A stretch of DNA of 27,010 nt from an uncultured Bacteroides sp. (GCA_900556625.1 USPQ01000030.1:1-27010); one strand, 5' to 3'; shown: positions 1-6,513, numbered from the stretch's first letter. Program-made: numbers and translations. The notes: generated by a model not told the origin, from the sequence alone.

Positions 1-637
1 GACTGGATTTGAAGTGTTAAATCCGGAATTAGTTATTTGTCATTTAGATTCTAAGGCAACTATGCAAATTGATATTACAATTAACAAGGGACGTGGTTAT
101 GTGCCTGCTGATGAAAATCGCGAGTACTGCACGGATGTTAATGTAATTCCAATTGACTCTATTTATACACCGATACGTAATGTCAAGTATTCTGTAGAAA
201 ACTTCCGTGTAGAACAGAAGACAGACTACGAAAAGCTAGTACTTGAGATTAGTACCGACGGTTCTATACATCCGAAGGAAGCACTGAAAGAAGCTGCAAA
301 AATTCTGATTTATCACTTCATGTTGTTCTCTGACGAGAAGATCACGCTTGAAAGTAATGATACTGATGGCAATGAAGAGTTTGATGAGGAAGTATTGCAT
401 ATGCGTCAGTTGTTGAAGACTAAGCTTGTTGATATGGACTTGTCAGTTCGTGCCCTCAATTGTTTGAAGGCTGCTGACGTAGAAACACTCGGCGACTTAG
501 TACAGTTCAACAAGACTGACCTGTTGAAATTCAGAAACTTCGGAAAGAAATCGCTTACCGAGCTTGATGATTTGCTGGAAAGTCTGAATCTGTCGTTTGG
601 AACCGATATTTCTAAATATAAATTAGATAAAGAATAA
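1..637 (+). CDS. rpoA: RNA polymerase alpha subunit, 3' part
   Basis: This is the C-terminal part of the RNA polymerase alpha subunit, which nucleates core enzyme assembly and contacts UP elements and activators through its C-terminal domain. The reading frame is open from base 2, so the gene starts upstream of the window; the GTG at 14 is an internal codon. About 212 codons are present, against roughly 330 in Bacteroides alpha. The first part is the end of the N-terminal dimerisation domain (motif IHPKEALKEAAKIL). An acidic linker (NDTDGNEEFDEEV) follows, then the C-terminal helix-hairpin-helix domain (LSVRALNCLKAADVETLGDL and FRNFGKKSLTELDDLL). It lies 3 bp upstream of rplQ, the usual end of the alpha operon. 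Confidence 0.97.
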   Translation, partial: TGFEVLNPELVICHLDSKATMQIDITINKGRGYVPADENREYCTDVNVIPIDSIYTPIRNVKYSVENFRVEQKTDYEKLVLEISTDGSIHPKEALKEAAKILIYHFMLFSDEKITLESNDTDGNEEFDEEVLHMRQLLKTKLVDMDLSVRALNCLKAADVETLGDLVQFNKTDLLKFRNFGKKSLTELDDLLESLNLSFGTDISKYKLDKE

Positions 638-640
638 AAA

Positions 641-1138
641 ATGAGACATAATAAAAAATTCAATCATTTAGGTCGTACTGCTTCTCATAGAAGCGCTATG
701 TTATCTAACATGGCTTGTTCTTTGATCAAGCACAAAAGAATCACTACGACTGTTGCAAAGGCAAAAGCTTTGAAAAAGTTTGTTGAGCCTTTGATTACTA
801 AGTCTAAAGAAGATACTACGAACTCTCGTCGTGTTGTATTTAGCAACTTGCAAGATAAGATTGCAGTAACAGAGTTGTTCAAAGAAATCTCTGTTAAGAT
901 TGCTGATCGTCCGGGTGGTTATACTCGTATTATCAAGACTGGTAACCGTTTGGGTGATAATGCAGAAATGTGCTTCATTGAGTTGGTAGACTATAATGCA
1001 AACATGGCTAAGGAAAAAGTTGCTAAGAAAGCTACACGTACTCGTCGTTCTAAGAAGAGTGCCGCTGCCGAAACTGCTGCTCCTGCTGCTGTTGAAGCTC
1101 CTGCAACTGAAGAACCGAAAGCTGAATCAGCTGAATAA
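641..1138 (+). CDS. rplQ: 50S ribosomal protein L17
   Basis: This is large-subunit ribosomal protein L17, 165 aa. The N-terminal core (MRHNKKFNHLGRTASHRSAM, then the basic stretch LIKHKRITTTVAKAKALKKF) is the standard L17 fold and ends near residue 120 (MCFIELVDYN). The remaining 45 or so residues form a low-complexity tail rich in Lys, Ala, Glu and Pro, common in Bacteroidota L17 and absent from the short E. coli protein. The ATG lies 3 bp after the rpoA stop, so the two are co-transcribed and probably translationally coupled. A strong terminator follows at 1166, making this the last gene of the operon. Confidence 0.97.
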   Translation: MRHNKKFNHLGRTASHRSAMLSNMACSLIKHKRITTTVAKAKALKKFVEPLITKSKEDTTNSRRVVFSNLQDKIAVTELFKEISVKIADRPGGYTRIIKTGNRLGDNAEMCFIELVDYNANMAKEKVAKKATRTRRSKKSAAAETAAPAAVEAPATEEPKAESAE

Positions 1139-1165
1139 TTTTACAGTTATTCTTATTCGATATAG

Positions 1166-1200
1166 AAAAGGCTGCTCTGCAAAGAGTGGCCTTTTTATTT
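1166..1200 (+). terminator. Rho-independent terminator of the rpoA-rplQ operon
   Basis: A 13-bp stem (1166-1178 with 1183-1195, two G-T wobbles) closes on the tetraloop GCAA, a GNRA loop. Its 3' arm ends in a T-run. It sits 28 bp after the rplQ stop. Confidence 0.9.
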
Positions 1201-1223
1201 GAAGTAAATACCTTTTTATTTGA
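1190..1223 (+). repeat. 13-bp direct repeat after the rplQ terminator
   Basis: The sequence CCTTTTTATTTGA occurs at 1190-1202, where it contains the terminator T-tract, and again at 1211-1223, 21 bp further on. It looks like a short local duplication of the terminator tail. No function can be assigned. Confidence 0.5.
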
Positions 1224-1252
1224 GTAAGGAGGAGCAGATTTTGGAATTGAGC

Positions 1253-1267
1253 CGTATAGAGTATACG
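1253..1267. promoter_or_regulatory. Short palindrome, possible operator
   Basis: CGTATA-gag-TATACG is a perfect 6-bp inverted repeat with a 3-bp centre, about 105 bp upstream of the next start codon. The spacing is operator-like, but no partner regulator is evident and chance is possible. Confidence 0.25.
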
Positions 1268-1354
1268 TCTATTCCCTAATGATATTCACTTGTTTACTAA
1301 TCCTAAGATAAATTAAAAGATAACCTGAATAAACTTTTCGTGAATAGAATCTGT

Positions 1355-1362
1355 TATATTTG
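1355..1362 (+). promoter_or_regulatory. Bacteroides -7 promoter box (TATATTTG)
   Basis: TATATTTG matches the Bacteroides primary-sigma -7 consensus TAnnTTTG exactly. No convincing -33 TTTG lies 19-20 bp upstream (only a T-run at 1335-1338). If used, transcription would begin only a few bases before the ATG at 1372, giving an almost leaderless message. Confidence 0.4.
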
Positions 1363-1371
1363 CAGGAGAAT

Positions 1372-1767
1372 ATGGCAAAATTTGTAAAGGTAATATTGTT
1401 TCTGTTGCTTACGGTGACTCTCCATGGGGTAGCAAGTAACGTTTTCACTGAGAAACCGGTGGAACAGTCTGAACTTGCCATTACATATTCAATGAAACAA
1501 CACGAGCAGATTAGTGCTCCTGACTTTCCTTATGCTCCAGTGGCTGAATTGAACAATCTTCAAAGTCACCAGATATCAGTGACACGTATTCAGCGTGTAC
1601 AGCTTGGAGAGTATTTCACTACTTTAAGGAACCTACTGCAATGCTGCGCCGACCGTGAAAATTCTCTGTCACAGCATAGGGGGCGAATTTATAATACTAC
1701 AACTTCTTATTACTGTCAGCCATCGAGTGAGTACTATGTATTTACTTTAAGGCATATTATTATTTAG
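1372..1767 (+). CDS. Small secreted or membrane-anchored protein, unknown function
   Basis: I do not recognise this 131-aa protein. The ATG at 1372 is chosen because it is preceded by AGGAG (1364-1368) and begins a clear signal or anchor segment (MAKFVKVILFLLLTVTLHGV). The frame extends to a TTG at 1360, which would add four residues. The mature part is polar, with two adjacent cysteines near residue 90 (LLQCCADREN), another cysteine in YYCQPSSEYYVF, and a hydrophobic end (LRHIII). The compact size and C-terminal aromatic/cysteine cluster suggest a small envelope protein, but no domain or catalytic motif is visible. Spacing to rplQ (over 230 bp, with terminator and promoter box) indicates a separate transcript. 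Confidence 0.6.
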   Translation: MAKFVKVILFLLLTVTLHGVASNVFTEKPVEQSELAITYSMKQHEQISAPDFPYAPVAELNNLQSHQISVTRIQRVQLGEYFTTLRNLLQCCADRENSLSQHRGRIYNTTTSYYCQPSSEYYVFTLRHIII

Positions 1768-1870
1768 AATTCATTTATTGGTATTATTTGTTTTATGGTT
1801 ATCGATATATTTTATACCGATGGTCCTTTTTATCTTTATATTATTACTAATAAATTAATTTTTAAATATT

Positions 1871-2413
1871 ATGGCAACTACTCAAACTATTGATGCTACT
1901 ATATTCGCATCTTCACATCCAGATATCGCTAAGCGTACAAGTATTTCCGGAGTTTTATTCTCTTCATTCATGTTGTTGGTGGGTATTTTAGCTTTTGCTT
2001 CCACTTTTGAACTGGAAGATAGGTCCTCTACTGTAAGTATGGCTTTAATGGTGTTCGGGACGGGACTATTCCTTGTAGGTATTTTCCGTCTTTTCTGGAA
2101 GTCAAAGGAAGTTGTTTATCTACCGACCGGAAGTATTGCAAAGGAACGCAGTGTCTTCTTTGATTTGAAGCACATGGATAAGTTGGTTGATATCGTAAAT
2201 TCCGGTTCGTTCTCTGCTAATTCGGATATTAAGAGCGAAACAAGTGGGAACATTCGTATGGACGTAATTCTTTCTGAAGATAAGAAATTTGCTGCCGTAC
2301 AGCTGTTCCAGTTTGTACCTTATACTTATCAGCCGATAACATCAGTGCATTATTTCACTAATGAAGATGCATCGGCTGTGGTCGCTTTTCTTTCAAAAAG
2401 TAATTTGAATTAG
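1871..2413 (+). CDS. Small two-helix inner-membrane protein, unknown function
   Basis: This 180-aa protein has two predicted membrane segments (about residues 26-46, GVLFSSFMLLVGILAFAST, and 56-75, SMALMVFGTGLFLVGIFRLF). A soluble C-terminal region of about 100 residues (from KSKEVVYLPTGS) would lie on one face of the membrane. There is no recognisable enzyme motif. The ATG at 1871 is the only good start; the upstream 100 bp is very AT-rich with a near-consensus box TATCTTTA around 1832. The gene ends 67 bp before the convergent MutS-like gene, and its terminator lies inside the end of that gene. Function unknown. Confidence 0.7.
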   Translation: MATTQTIDATIFASSHPDIAKRTSISGVLFSSFMLLVGILAFASTFELEDRSSTVSMALMVFGTGLFLVGIFRLFWKSKEVVYLPTGSIAKERSVFFDLKHMDKLVDIVNSGSFSANSDIKSETSGNIRMDVILSEDKKFAAVQLFQFVPYTYQPITSVHYFTNEDASAVVAFLSKSNLN

Positions 2414-2473
2414 AAGCTGTTGAGCTAAGATTGTTACACAGAAGAAGGAACAACTTTAGTTTTTGATAAAGAG

Positions 2474-2512
2474 TGGGGATTAGTCGTCAATGACGGCGAT
2501 CCCCATTTTTTT
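2474..2512 (+). terminator. Terminator embedded in the end of the convergent gene
   Basis: TGGGGAT (2474-2480) pairs with ATCCCCA (2499-2505), and an inner GTCGT/ACGGC stem can extend the hairpin. Seven T residues follow (2506-2512). The hairpin lies in the final codons of the minus-strand MutS-like gene, so these codons also terminate the plus-strand transcript of the membrane protein upstream. Confidence 0.75.
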
Positions 2513-4294
2513 CATTAAGAAACAAGCGTTCATATTTTGGGCGACTCCGTTTCTCATTTGATAAGAGAAGGTGAGTTCGTTGTTCGTGATGTCCGCTTCG
2601 AAACAGTAGTTACGGATATTCTGTGGGAAGGATTCTATCAAGGTGCCGAGCAGAAGGTCGTGAGTAGCTATGATACCGTTGGCGTTCATATTCATAAACT
2701 GCTTGATGAGAGCGAAAGAGCCTTTTTGTTTATCCATAGAGTTGGTGCCTTTCAATATTTCATCAAGGATGATGAAAAGTTCCTCTCCTGCTTCGAGTTT
2801 GTCAATGATTAGTTTCAGACGTTTGAGTTCTGCGAAGAAGTAAGACTCGTTATCGGTGAGTGAGTCGCTTGTACGAAGGCTGGTGACGAGGCGTGCCGGA
2901 TATATTTCCATTTGCTTTGCCCAAACCGGTGCACCTATGCAGGCTAAAAGATAATTGATGCCTACGGTACGCAGGTAAGTACTTTTACCGGCCATGTTGG
3001 CGCCGGTTATGATGATAAAGAAAGGACGCTTGTCGATATCTATTCCGTTTCGCACACATTTGTTGCGGTTCATAAGTGGATGACCCAAAGCTTCGGCTCG
3101 CAGATGAAAGGATTGAGAGCTGATTTTGGGGAAGATATAATCCGGATGATTGTATGTAAACGTTGCTAAAGAGCAGTAGGCGTCGATTTCTCCGATTGTT
3201 TCTATCCAGCGGGGGAGGTCGGAAGCATGAGTTTCTTTCCATTTCTCGATTCGCATTACTTGGCGCAGTTCCCAAAAAATAAGTCCGTTGAGGATTGTAC
3301 TCATTAACAGGTTACTGCGTTGATCGAGCGCGTTCATCAGTTTCGATAGTTGGCGGACTGCCTGGGAAGCTGTTTGATTCTGGCTTGTAAGTTCCGTTTT
3401 GAGCTGTTGCAGAACAGGGCTGTTCATTTCCTTTTTCTCTGTGAGAAGAATTTGGTCGGCGTAAGTAGAGAGGATTTGCAATTTTTTGCCGTAAGTTGCT
3501 TGCAGTTTTGTGATACCTTTAGAAAAGATAGAACTGAAAATGACGAAACAAAAAAACACACCTCCGGGTACGGTGGCAGGAAGAATTCCTACAATGGCCG
3601 AACCTATGCATATAAGGTTGATGATGCTAACTACTGTCGGGATGATACGCAGTAGCGTATGCTTCCGGTAATAGCTGGGGCTTCCCGCCCATTCCCTGAT
3701 TTCGTTGGTGTCGGCAGGTTTTCCTTTATAAAGTAATCCGAACAGACGGATTTGTTGCCGGTATTCCAGATCGGTTGATAATTCCCGGATAGCCTCCTGG
3801 CGTTGTTCGATCGATTCTTTTAGTTCCAGATGTGCGTTGAACCAATCAGCCAGATGCTGCTTGCCGACAGGCGTTGAAGTACGGTTGATATATTGGAAAA
3901 GCGAATAATCGCCGAATACATCCAAGTCATAAGTATAGAGATGCGCAGGGTCGATATATTCATTTCCGCTGTCGAAATCGGAAAAATCATATTGAATGGC
4001 CCGTAACTCCTGTTCGTTGATTTCTATTTTCTTTTTCAGATAATCTTTCCGGTAAAACCAGAGATTATGTCGTTTTACCAGCCAGATAAATGATATAAAA
4101 GGCAGAATGGCAAAGACGAAAAGAGATAACCAGCCGTCGCTCCAGAAGATAAAGGCTGCCGCTATGGCTTCTACAAATAGCACAAGGCGTAGAAGGCTGA
4201 TATAATAGATGCGTTTCCGGGCCCTCTGAAGAGCTTGTTCCGACTCTTGAATAATTTGCTGATAGGTTGAGATTATATTTTCCAGTTTCTCCAT
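2480..4294 (-). CDS. MutS-like ATPase with membrane segments
   Basis: This 604-aa protein carries a MutS-family ABC-type ATPase at its C terminus: Walker A TGANMAGKST at residues 430-439, the downstream SLRTSDSLTDNESYFFAEL signature near 472-490, Walker B LFIILDE at 506-512, and ATHD at 543-546. The N-terminal mismatch-recognition and connector domains of true MutS are missing. Instead there are two hydrophobic segments near residues 31-50 and 54-74 and two more near 215-237 and 243-258, with a lever-like helical region between 260 and 345. It therefore belongs to the short, membrane-associated MutS homologues found in Bacteroidota, not to mismatch-repair MutS, and no role in repair should be assumed. 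Start: ATG at 4294, 23 bp downstream of a -7 box. It is transcribed alone. Confidence 0.88.
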   Translation of the reverse strand: MEKLENIISTYQQIIQESEQALQRARKRIYYISLLRLVLFVEAIAAAFIFWSDGWLSLFVFAILPFISFIWLVKRHNLWFYRKDYLKKKIEINEQELRAIQYDFSDFDSGNEYIDPAHLYTYDLDVFGDYSLFQYINRTSTPVGKQHLADWFNAHLELKESIEQRQEAIRELSTDLEYRQQIRLFGLLYKGKPADTNEIREWAGSPSYYRKHTLLRIIPTVVSIINLICIGSAIVGILPATVPGGVFFCFVIFSSIFSKGITKLQATYGKKLQILSTYADQILLTEKKEMNSPVLQQLKTELTSQNQTASQAVRQLSKLMNALDQRSNLLMSTILNGLIFWELRQVMRIEKWKETHASDLPRWIETIGEIDAYCSLATFTYNHPDYIFPKISSQSFHLRAEALGHPLMNRNKCVRNGIDIDKRPFFIIITGANMAGKSTYLRTVGINYLLACIGAPVWAKQMEIYPARLVTSLRTSDSLTDNESYFFAELKRLKLIIDKLEAGEELFIILDEILKGTNSMDKQKGSFALIKQFMNMNANGIIATHDLLLGTLIESFPQNIRNYCFEADITNNELTFSYQMRNGVAQNMNACFLMKKMGIAVIDD

Positions 4295-4316
4295 AATTGC
4301 TTTGATACTTTTTGCG

Positions 4317-4324
4317 CAAAGGTA
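4317..4324 (-). promoter_or_regulatory. -7 promoter box of the MutS-like gene
   Basis: On the minus strand this reads TACCTTTG, an exact TAnnTTTG match, ending 22 bp before the MutS-like start codon. No clear -33 TTTG is found at the usual distance. Confidence 0.5.
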
Positions 4325-4490
4325 ATATATTTAACAACGGACAGGCTATGAGCTTGTTTTTGTCAAGAGCAGATTTACTGTTTATTAACGCAAAGCGAAT
4401 AGGAAGCGAAAATGAGAGCTGCCGGATGATGCATTCAGCTCTCGTAAATCCTCGATGCAGGAATAGCAAAGCCAATCTCGCGACTTATGA

Positions 4491-4645
4491 GAGCTAACCC
4501 TACGCTTTACGGGGACTAAACCTACGCTTTGGGAGTGCTAACCCCACGCTTAATGAATGTTGAGCCTGTGTTTTAGTAAAACGAAGCCTCTGTTTCACCC
4601 GAACAGAGCCTCCGTTTTATAAAAATAGAGCCTGCATTTCCTCAA
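4491..4645. repeat. Degenerate tandem repeat, seven units of exactly 22 bp
   Basis: Seven consecutive units keep an exact 22-bp register: the base just after the conserved CCT/CCC core falls at 4502, 4524, 4546, 4568, 4590, 4612 and 4634. Units 1-3 share CTAAnCCnACGCTT. Units 4-7 share AGCCTnnnTTT. A further, weaker unit may precede at 4469. The spacing is two helical turns, so the cores face one side of the DNA. The period is not a multiple of three and no reading frame is conserved, so it is not coding. Units 5 and 6 also form a perfect 7-bp inverted repeat (4588-4594 with 4602-4608). Confidence 0.8.
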
Positions 4646-4684
4646 AAACAAAAGGTGATTTCTTCTTTCGGCACGATCAGACAT

Positions 4685-4716
4685 AAAAAAAGGGAGAATA
4701 CACTGCTTCCCCCTTT
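4685..4716 (-). terminator. Minus-strand terminator-like hairpin
   Basis: Bases 4689-4698 pair with 4707-4716 with one A-C mismatch around an 8-nt loop. Read on the minus strand the hairpin is followed by seven T residues (A-run at 4685-4691). It has no annotated gene upstream on that strand, only the promoter box at 4758. Confidence 0.55.
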
Positions 4717-4752
4717 ACCTGCATATTAAATAGAAATATATTTTGTAATAAC
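4686..4752 (-). ncRNA. Candidate small RNA of about 65 nt
   Basis: A minus-strand promoter box and a minus-strand terminator bracket a very short unit without a reading frame. The box TATCTTTG occupies 4765-4758 and a -33-like CTTG lies 20 bp upstream (4789-4786). The predicted transcript starts near 4752 and ends at the T-run at 4691-4685. Boundaries are inferred from the consensus only. It could instead be a relic promoter whose gene has been lost. Confidence 0.35.
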
Positions 4753-4757
4753 AGATA

Positions 4758-4765
4758 CAAAGATA
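4758..4765 (-). promoter_or_regulatory. Orphan minus-strand promoter box (TATCTTTG)
   Basis: This is an exact -7 consensus on the minus strand, with CTTG at 4789-4786 as a -33 candidate after a 20-bp spacer. It drives no protein gene for over 450 bp and points at the hairpin at 4685-4716. Confidence 0.45.
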
Positions 4766-4806
4766 ACACATCAGGAAGGCAAAGTCAAGTATTCAGTTAC
4801 TTTTTT

Positions 4807-5040
4807 GGGGGCTCTTTTTCAAATTTGATGGTAATTTAGCAAGTCGGTGATGTCTTCATTCCTCTTTTTGAGGAAGGAAGGGGGCTGAAAGTCGGGGCGG
4901 CAGGTAGATGCACAGGGTTGATAATAAACGAATTATGTGTTTACCTACCACCTCCCCCTACGGGTACTCCTCCTTCCGGAAGGAGGAGAATGAAGATACC
5001 ACCGACTGGCTAAATTACCATCAAATTTGAAGAAGAACCC
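4807..5040. mobile_element. 234-bp imperfect palindrome, MITE-like element
   Basis: The two halves are imperfect inverted repeats over almost their whole length. The outer 55-60 bp are best conserved: both arms contain CAAATTTGATGGTAATTTAG, starting at 4820 on the left and as its complement ending near 5028 on the right, followed in each arm by a GTCGGTG-type segment. The inner arms are G-rich or C-rich (GGAAGG/CCTTCC blocks, GGTAG/CTACC) and face each other across a short AT-rich centre (about 4915-4935). The element is flanked by T6 (4801-4806) and T7 (5041-5047), which could be a target duplication or a pre-existing T-run. It encodes no protein. This fits a non-autonomous miniature inverted-repeat element or a dispersed palindromic repeat. 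The transposase that would move it is not in the window. Confidence 0.65.
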
Positions 5041-5136
5041 TTTTTTTCAATATTTCTTTTTCTGTCCTTGCATTTATCCGCTAAAATGTATAACTTTCCA
5101 CTCGAAAAGGCGTTAGAAAGGAAAGGAGGAAGGCTT

Positions 5137-5781
5137 ATGAAAAAAAGATGTATCTTATGGCTGTTGATGAGCGTGATTGGCCTCCCGTTGATTGCGCAGA
5201 ATATTATCTATTCCAACTTGAAAGAGTTGCTTGCTCAAAATGGAGACACCATAGCAGTGCTACGTGTGGAGAAACGTTCCAGAAATCAGATCGTATTGAC
5301 AGGCGGGGCTGACTACCGTATAACGGCAGGCGATGATGAGTCTATGTGCCGCCGCTTGAAGAAACGTTGTTTTGCAGTGCGAAGTGAAGAAGGAGATTTA
5401 TATTTGAACTGTCGCAAGCTGCGCTATAAGAAACTGCGTTTTGGGGCATGGTATGCTCCGGCAGTTCAGTTAGGCAAGAATATCTACTTCTGTGCCATGC
5501 CTTTGGGATCAGTTATCGGTGGCAATTTTGTAGAAGACGACGATGTAAAACTCGGAGGAAATATCGGTGACGCCCTTGCCGCTTCGAGCTTGGTGACCAA
5601 ACGCGTTTGTTATGAACTGAATGGGGAAACGGGCAAGATTGAATTTCTCGGAAAAGATAAGATGCTTCAAATATTGGATAAGTACCCGGAATGGAAACAA
5701 GCTTACCTGAAGGAAGACAGCCAGGAGGCAAAAGAGACATTCGACTATTTGCTAAAACTACGTGATAGTCAAGAGAAATAG
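5137..5781 (+). CDS. Secreted protein of an uncharacterised Bacteroidales family
   Basis: This 214-aa protein begins with a signal peptide (MKKRCILWLLMSVIGLPLIA, cleavage probably near AQ-N). The ATG at 5137 is preferred over the upstream in-frame TTG at 5068 because it has a purine-rich ribosome site (GGAAAGGAGGAAGG) just upstream and begins exactly at the signal peptide. The mature protein has a basic, cysteine-containing middle (CRRLKKRCFAVRSEEGDLYL, then CRKLRYKKLRFGAWYAPA), a glycine-rich segment (MPLGSVIGGNF) and a charged helical C terminus. It resembles a family of short secreted Bacteroidales proteins of unknown function (possibly DUF6563, from memory). No catalytic motif is seen. 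It stands alone, just downstream of the palindromic element. Confidence 0.75.
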   Translation: MKKRCILWLLMSVIGLPLIAQNIIYSNLKELLAQNGDTIAVLRVEKRSRNQIVLTGGADYRITAGDDESMCRRLKKRCFAVRSEEGDLYLNCRKLRYKKLRFGAWYAPAVQLGKNIYFCAMPLGSVIGGNFVEDDDVKLGGNIGDALAASSLVTKRVCYELNGETGKIEFLGKDKMLQILDKYPEWKQAYLKEDSQEAKETFDYLLKLRDSQEK

Positions 5782-5935
5782 GGCAGAGGATTCTTTGCCA
5801 TAGCTATCGGTTGTGGTACGATTTATGATAAGGCGGTTCCGGTACGCCATATATGAGGTATAATACCTTTCTGATAATAAATCCATCATTTCCCTTGTCT
5901 TTTACTTTCTTTTTTCCTACATTGCGGAGAGTTAT

Positions 5936-5958
5936 CAAACTGTATTGCTTACAGTTTG
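5936..5958. promoter_or_regulatory. 8-bp inverted repeat upstream of the hut scar, possible operator
   Basis: CAAACTGT (5936-5943) and ACAGTTTG (5951-5958) form a perfect inverted repeat with a 7-bp spacer, 21 bp before the old hutU start codon. The size and position fit a repressor site of the lost hut operon, but a chance hairpin is not excluded. Confidence 0.4.
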
Positions 5959-5979
5959 TAGTCTTTAATTCTGCTTATT

Positions 5980-6357
5980 ATGAAGATAACTCTTGGCAAT
6001 ACACTACCTCCTTATCCGGATTTTGTAGAAGGTATACGGAGAACTCACGACCGTGGCTACACACTTGTCCCGGTGCAGGCCAAGTTATCTCCGGCGGTAA
6101 CTTCCACGACCTGCCGCTTACCATTTCCTATGATTTTCTATAAGGTAATGGACAACCTCGAACCTATCCTTGCCATTGAACTGATGAACGCCGCACAAGG
6201 TATCGACTTCCGCCGTCCATTGAAAACGTCACTGCTTCTGGAGCATTTCCTCCATACCTGCCGGAAAGAAGTACCTTTTGTGAAAGATGATATCGTGATG
6301 TACAAAGAAATACATAAAACAGTCGCTTTTCTGAAAAGGACAAAGTTTGAATACTGA
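5980..6357 (+). pseudogene. Hut operon deletion scar: hutU start joined to hutH 3' pieces
   Basis: Three remnants lie in a row. First, 5980 to about 6088 encodes the N terminus of a urocanate hydratase of the Bacteroides/animal type (MKITLGNTLPPYPDFVEGIR, then DRGYTLVPVQAK). Second, about 6075-6140 in another frame encodes an internal segment of histidine ammonia-lyase (QVISGGNFHDLPLTISYDFL, stopping at 6141-6143); GGNFH is a conserved HutH motif. Third, 6145-6357, back in the hutU frame, encodes the C-terminal HutH region (KVMDNLEPILAIELMNAAQ, DFRRPLKTS, VPFVKDD). About 80 HutH residues between pieces two and three are missing, and everything between hutU codon 36 and hutH is gone. In Bacteroides hut operons hutU comes first and hutH last, so one large and one small deletion explain this. 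Histidine degradation from this locus must be lost. Confidence 0.82.
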
Positions 6358-6407
6358 CAATAAACAGACCCTTTTCCACCTTATCGTTAATAATGGTGAC
6401 TGCTGTT

Positions 6408-6449
6408 GCCGGATGAGTGTCGATTTTAATCGACATTTATCCGGCTTTT
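6408..6449 (+). terminator. Strong terminator, probably of the former hut operon
   Basis: GCCGGAT (6408-6414) pairs with ATCCGGC (6439-6445) and TGTCGAT (6418-6424) with ATCGACA (6429-6435). G-T and A-T pairs join the two stems, giving 17 bp with a TTTA loop, followed by four T. It lies 50 bp after the hutH remnant. Confidence 0.8.
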
Positions 6450-6505
6450 GTCGGGTGTACCCCTTCCGATACCGATAAAACTTTACCTCGCATCTCCTTC
6501 CGCTT

Positions 6506-6513
6506 TATCTTTG
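6506..6513 (+). promoter_or_regulatory. -7 promoter box (TATCTTTG), distal
   Basis: An exact -7 consensus with TTTA (6482-6485) as a three-of-four -33 match 20 bp upstream. It is the first of two boxes ahead of the tetR-type gene and would give a leader of about 195 nt. Confidence 0.5.

Noticed and set aside
996..1202. Plus-strand frame of 68 codons overlapping the rplQ end
   Set aside because: It is a leucine-rich shadow of the alanine-rich L17 tail and runs through the terminator.
1801..1835. Terminator after the small secreted protein gene
   Set aside because: ATCGATATA/TATACCGAT can pair with one mismatch, but the T-rich stretch is seven bases away and the stem is very AT-rich, so the signal is too weak.
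4065..4475. Minus-strand frame of 136 codons overlapping the start of the MutS-like gene
   Set aside because: It lies in another frame of the same strand across a clear gene start and promoter box, and has no recognisable domain.
4491..4645. CRISPR array
   Set aside because: The period is only 22 bp and there are no identical repeats separated by unique spacers; no cas genes are present.
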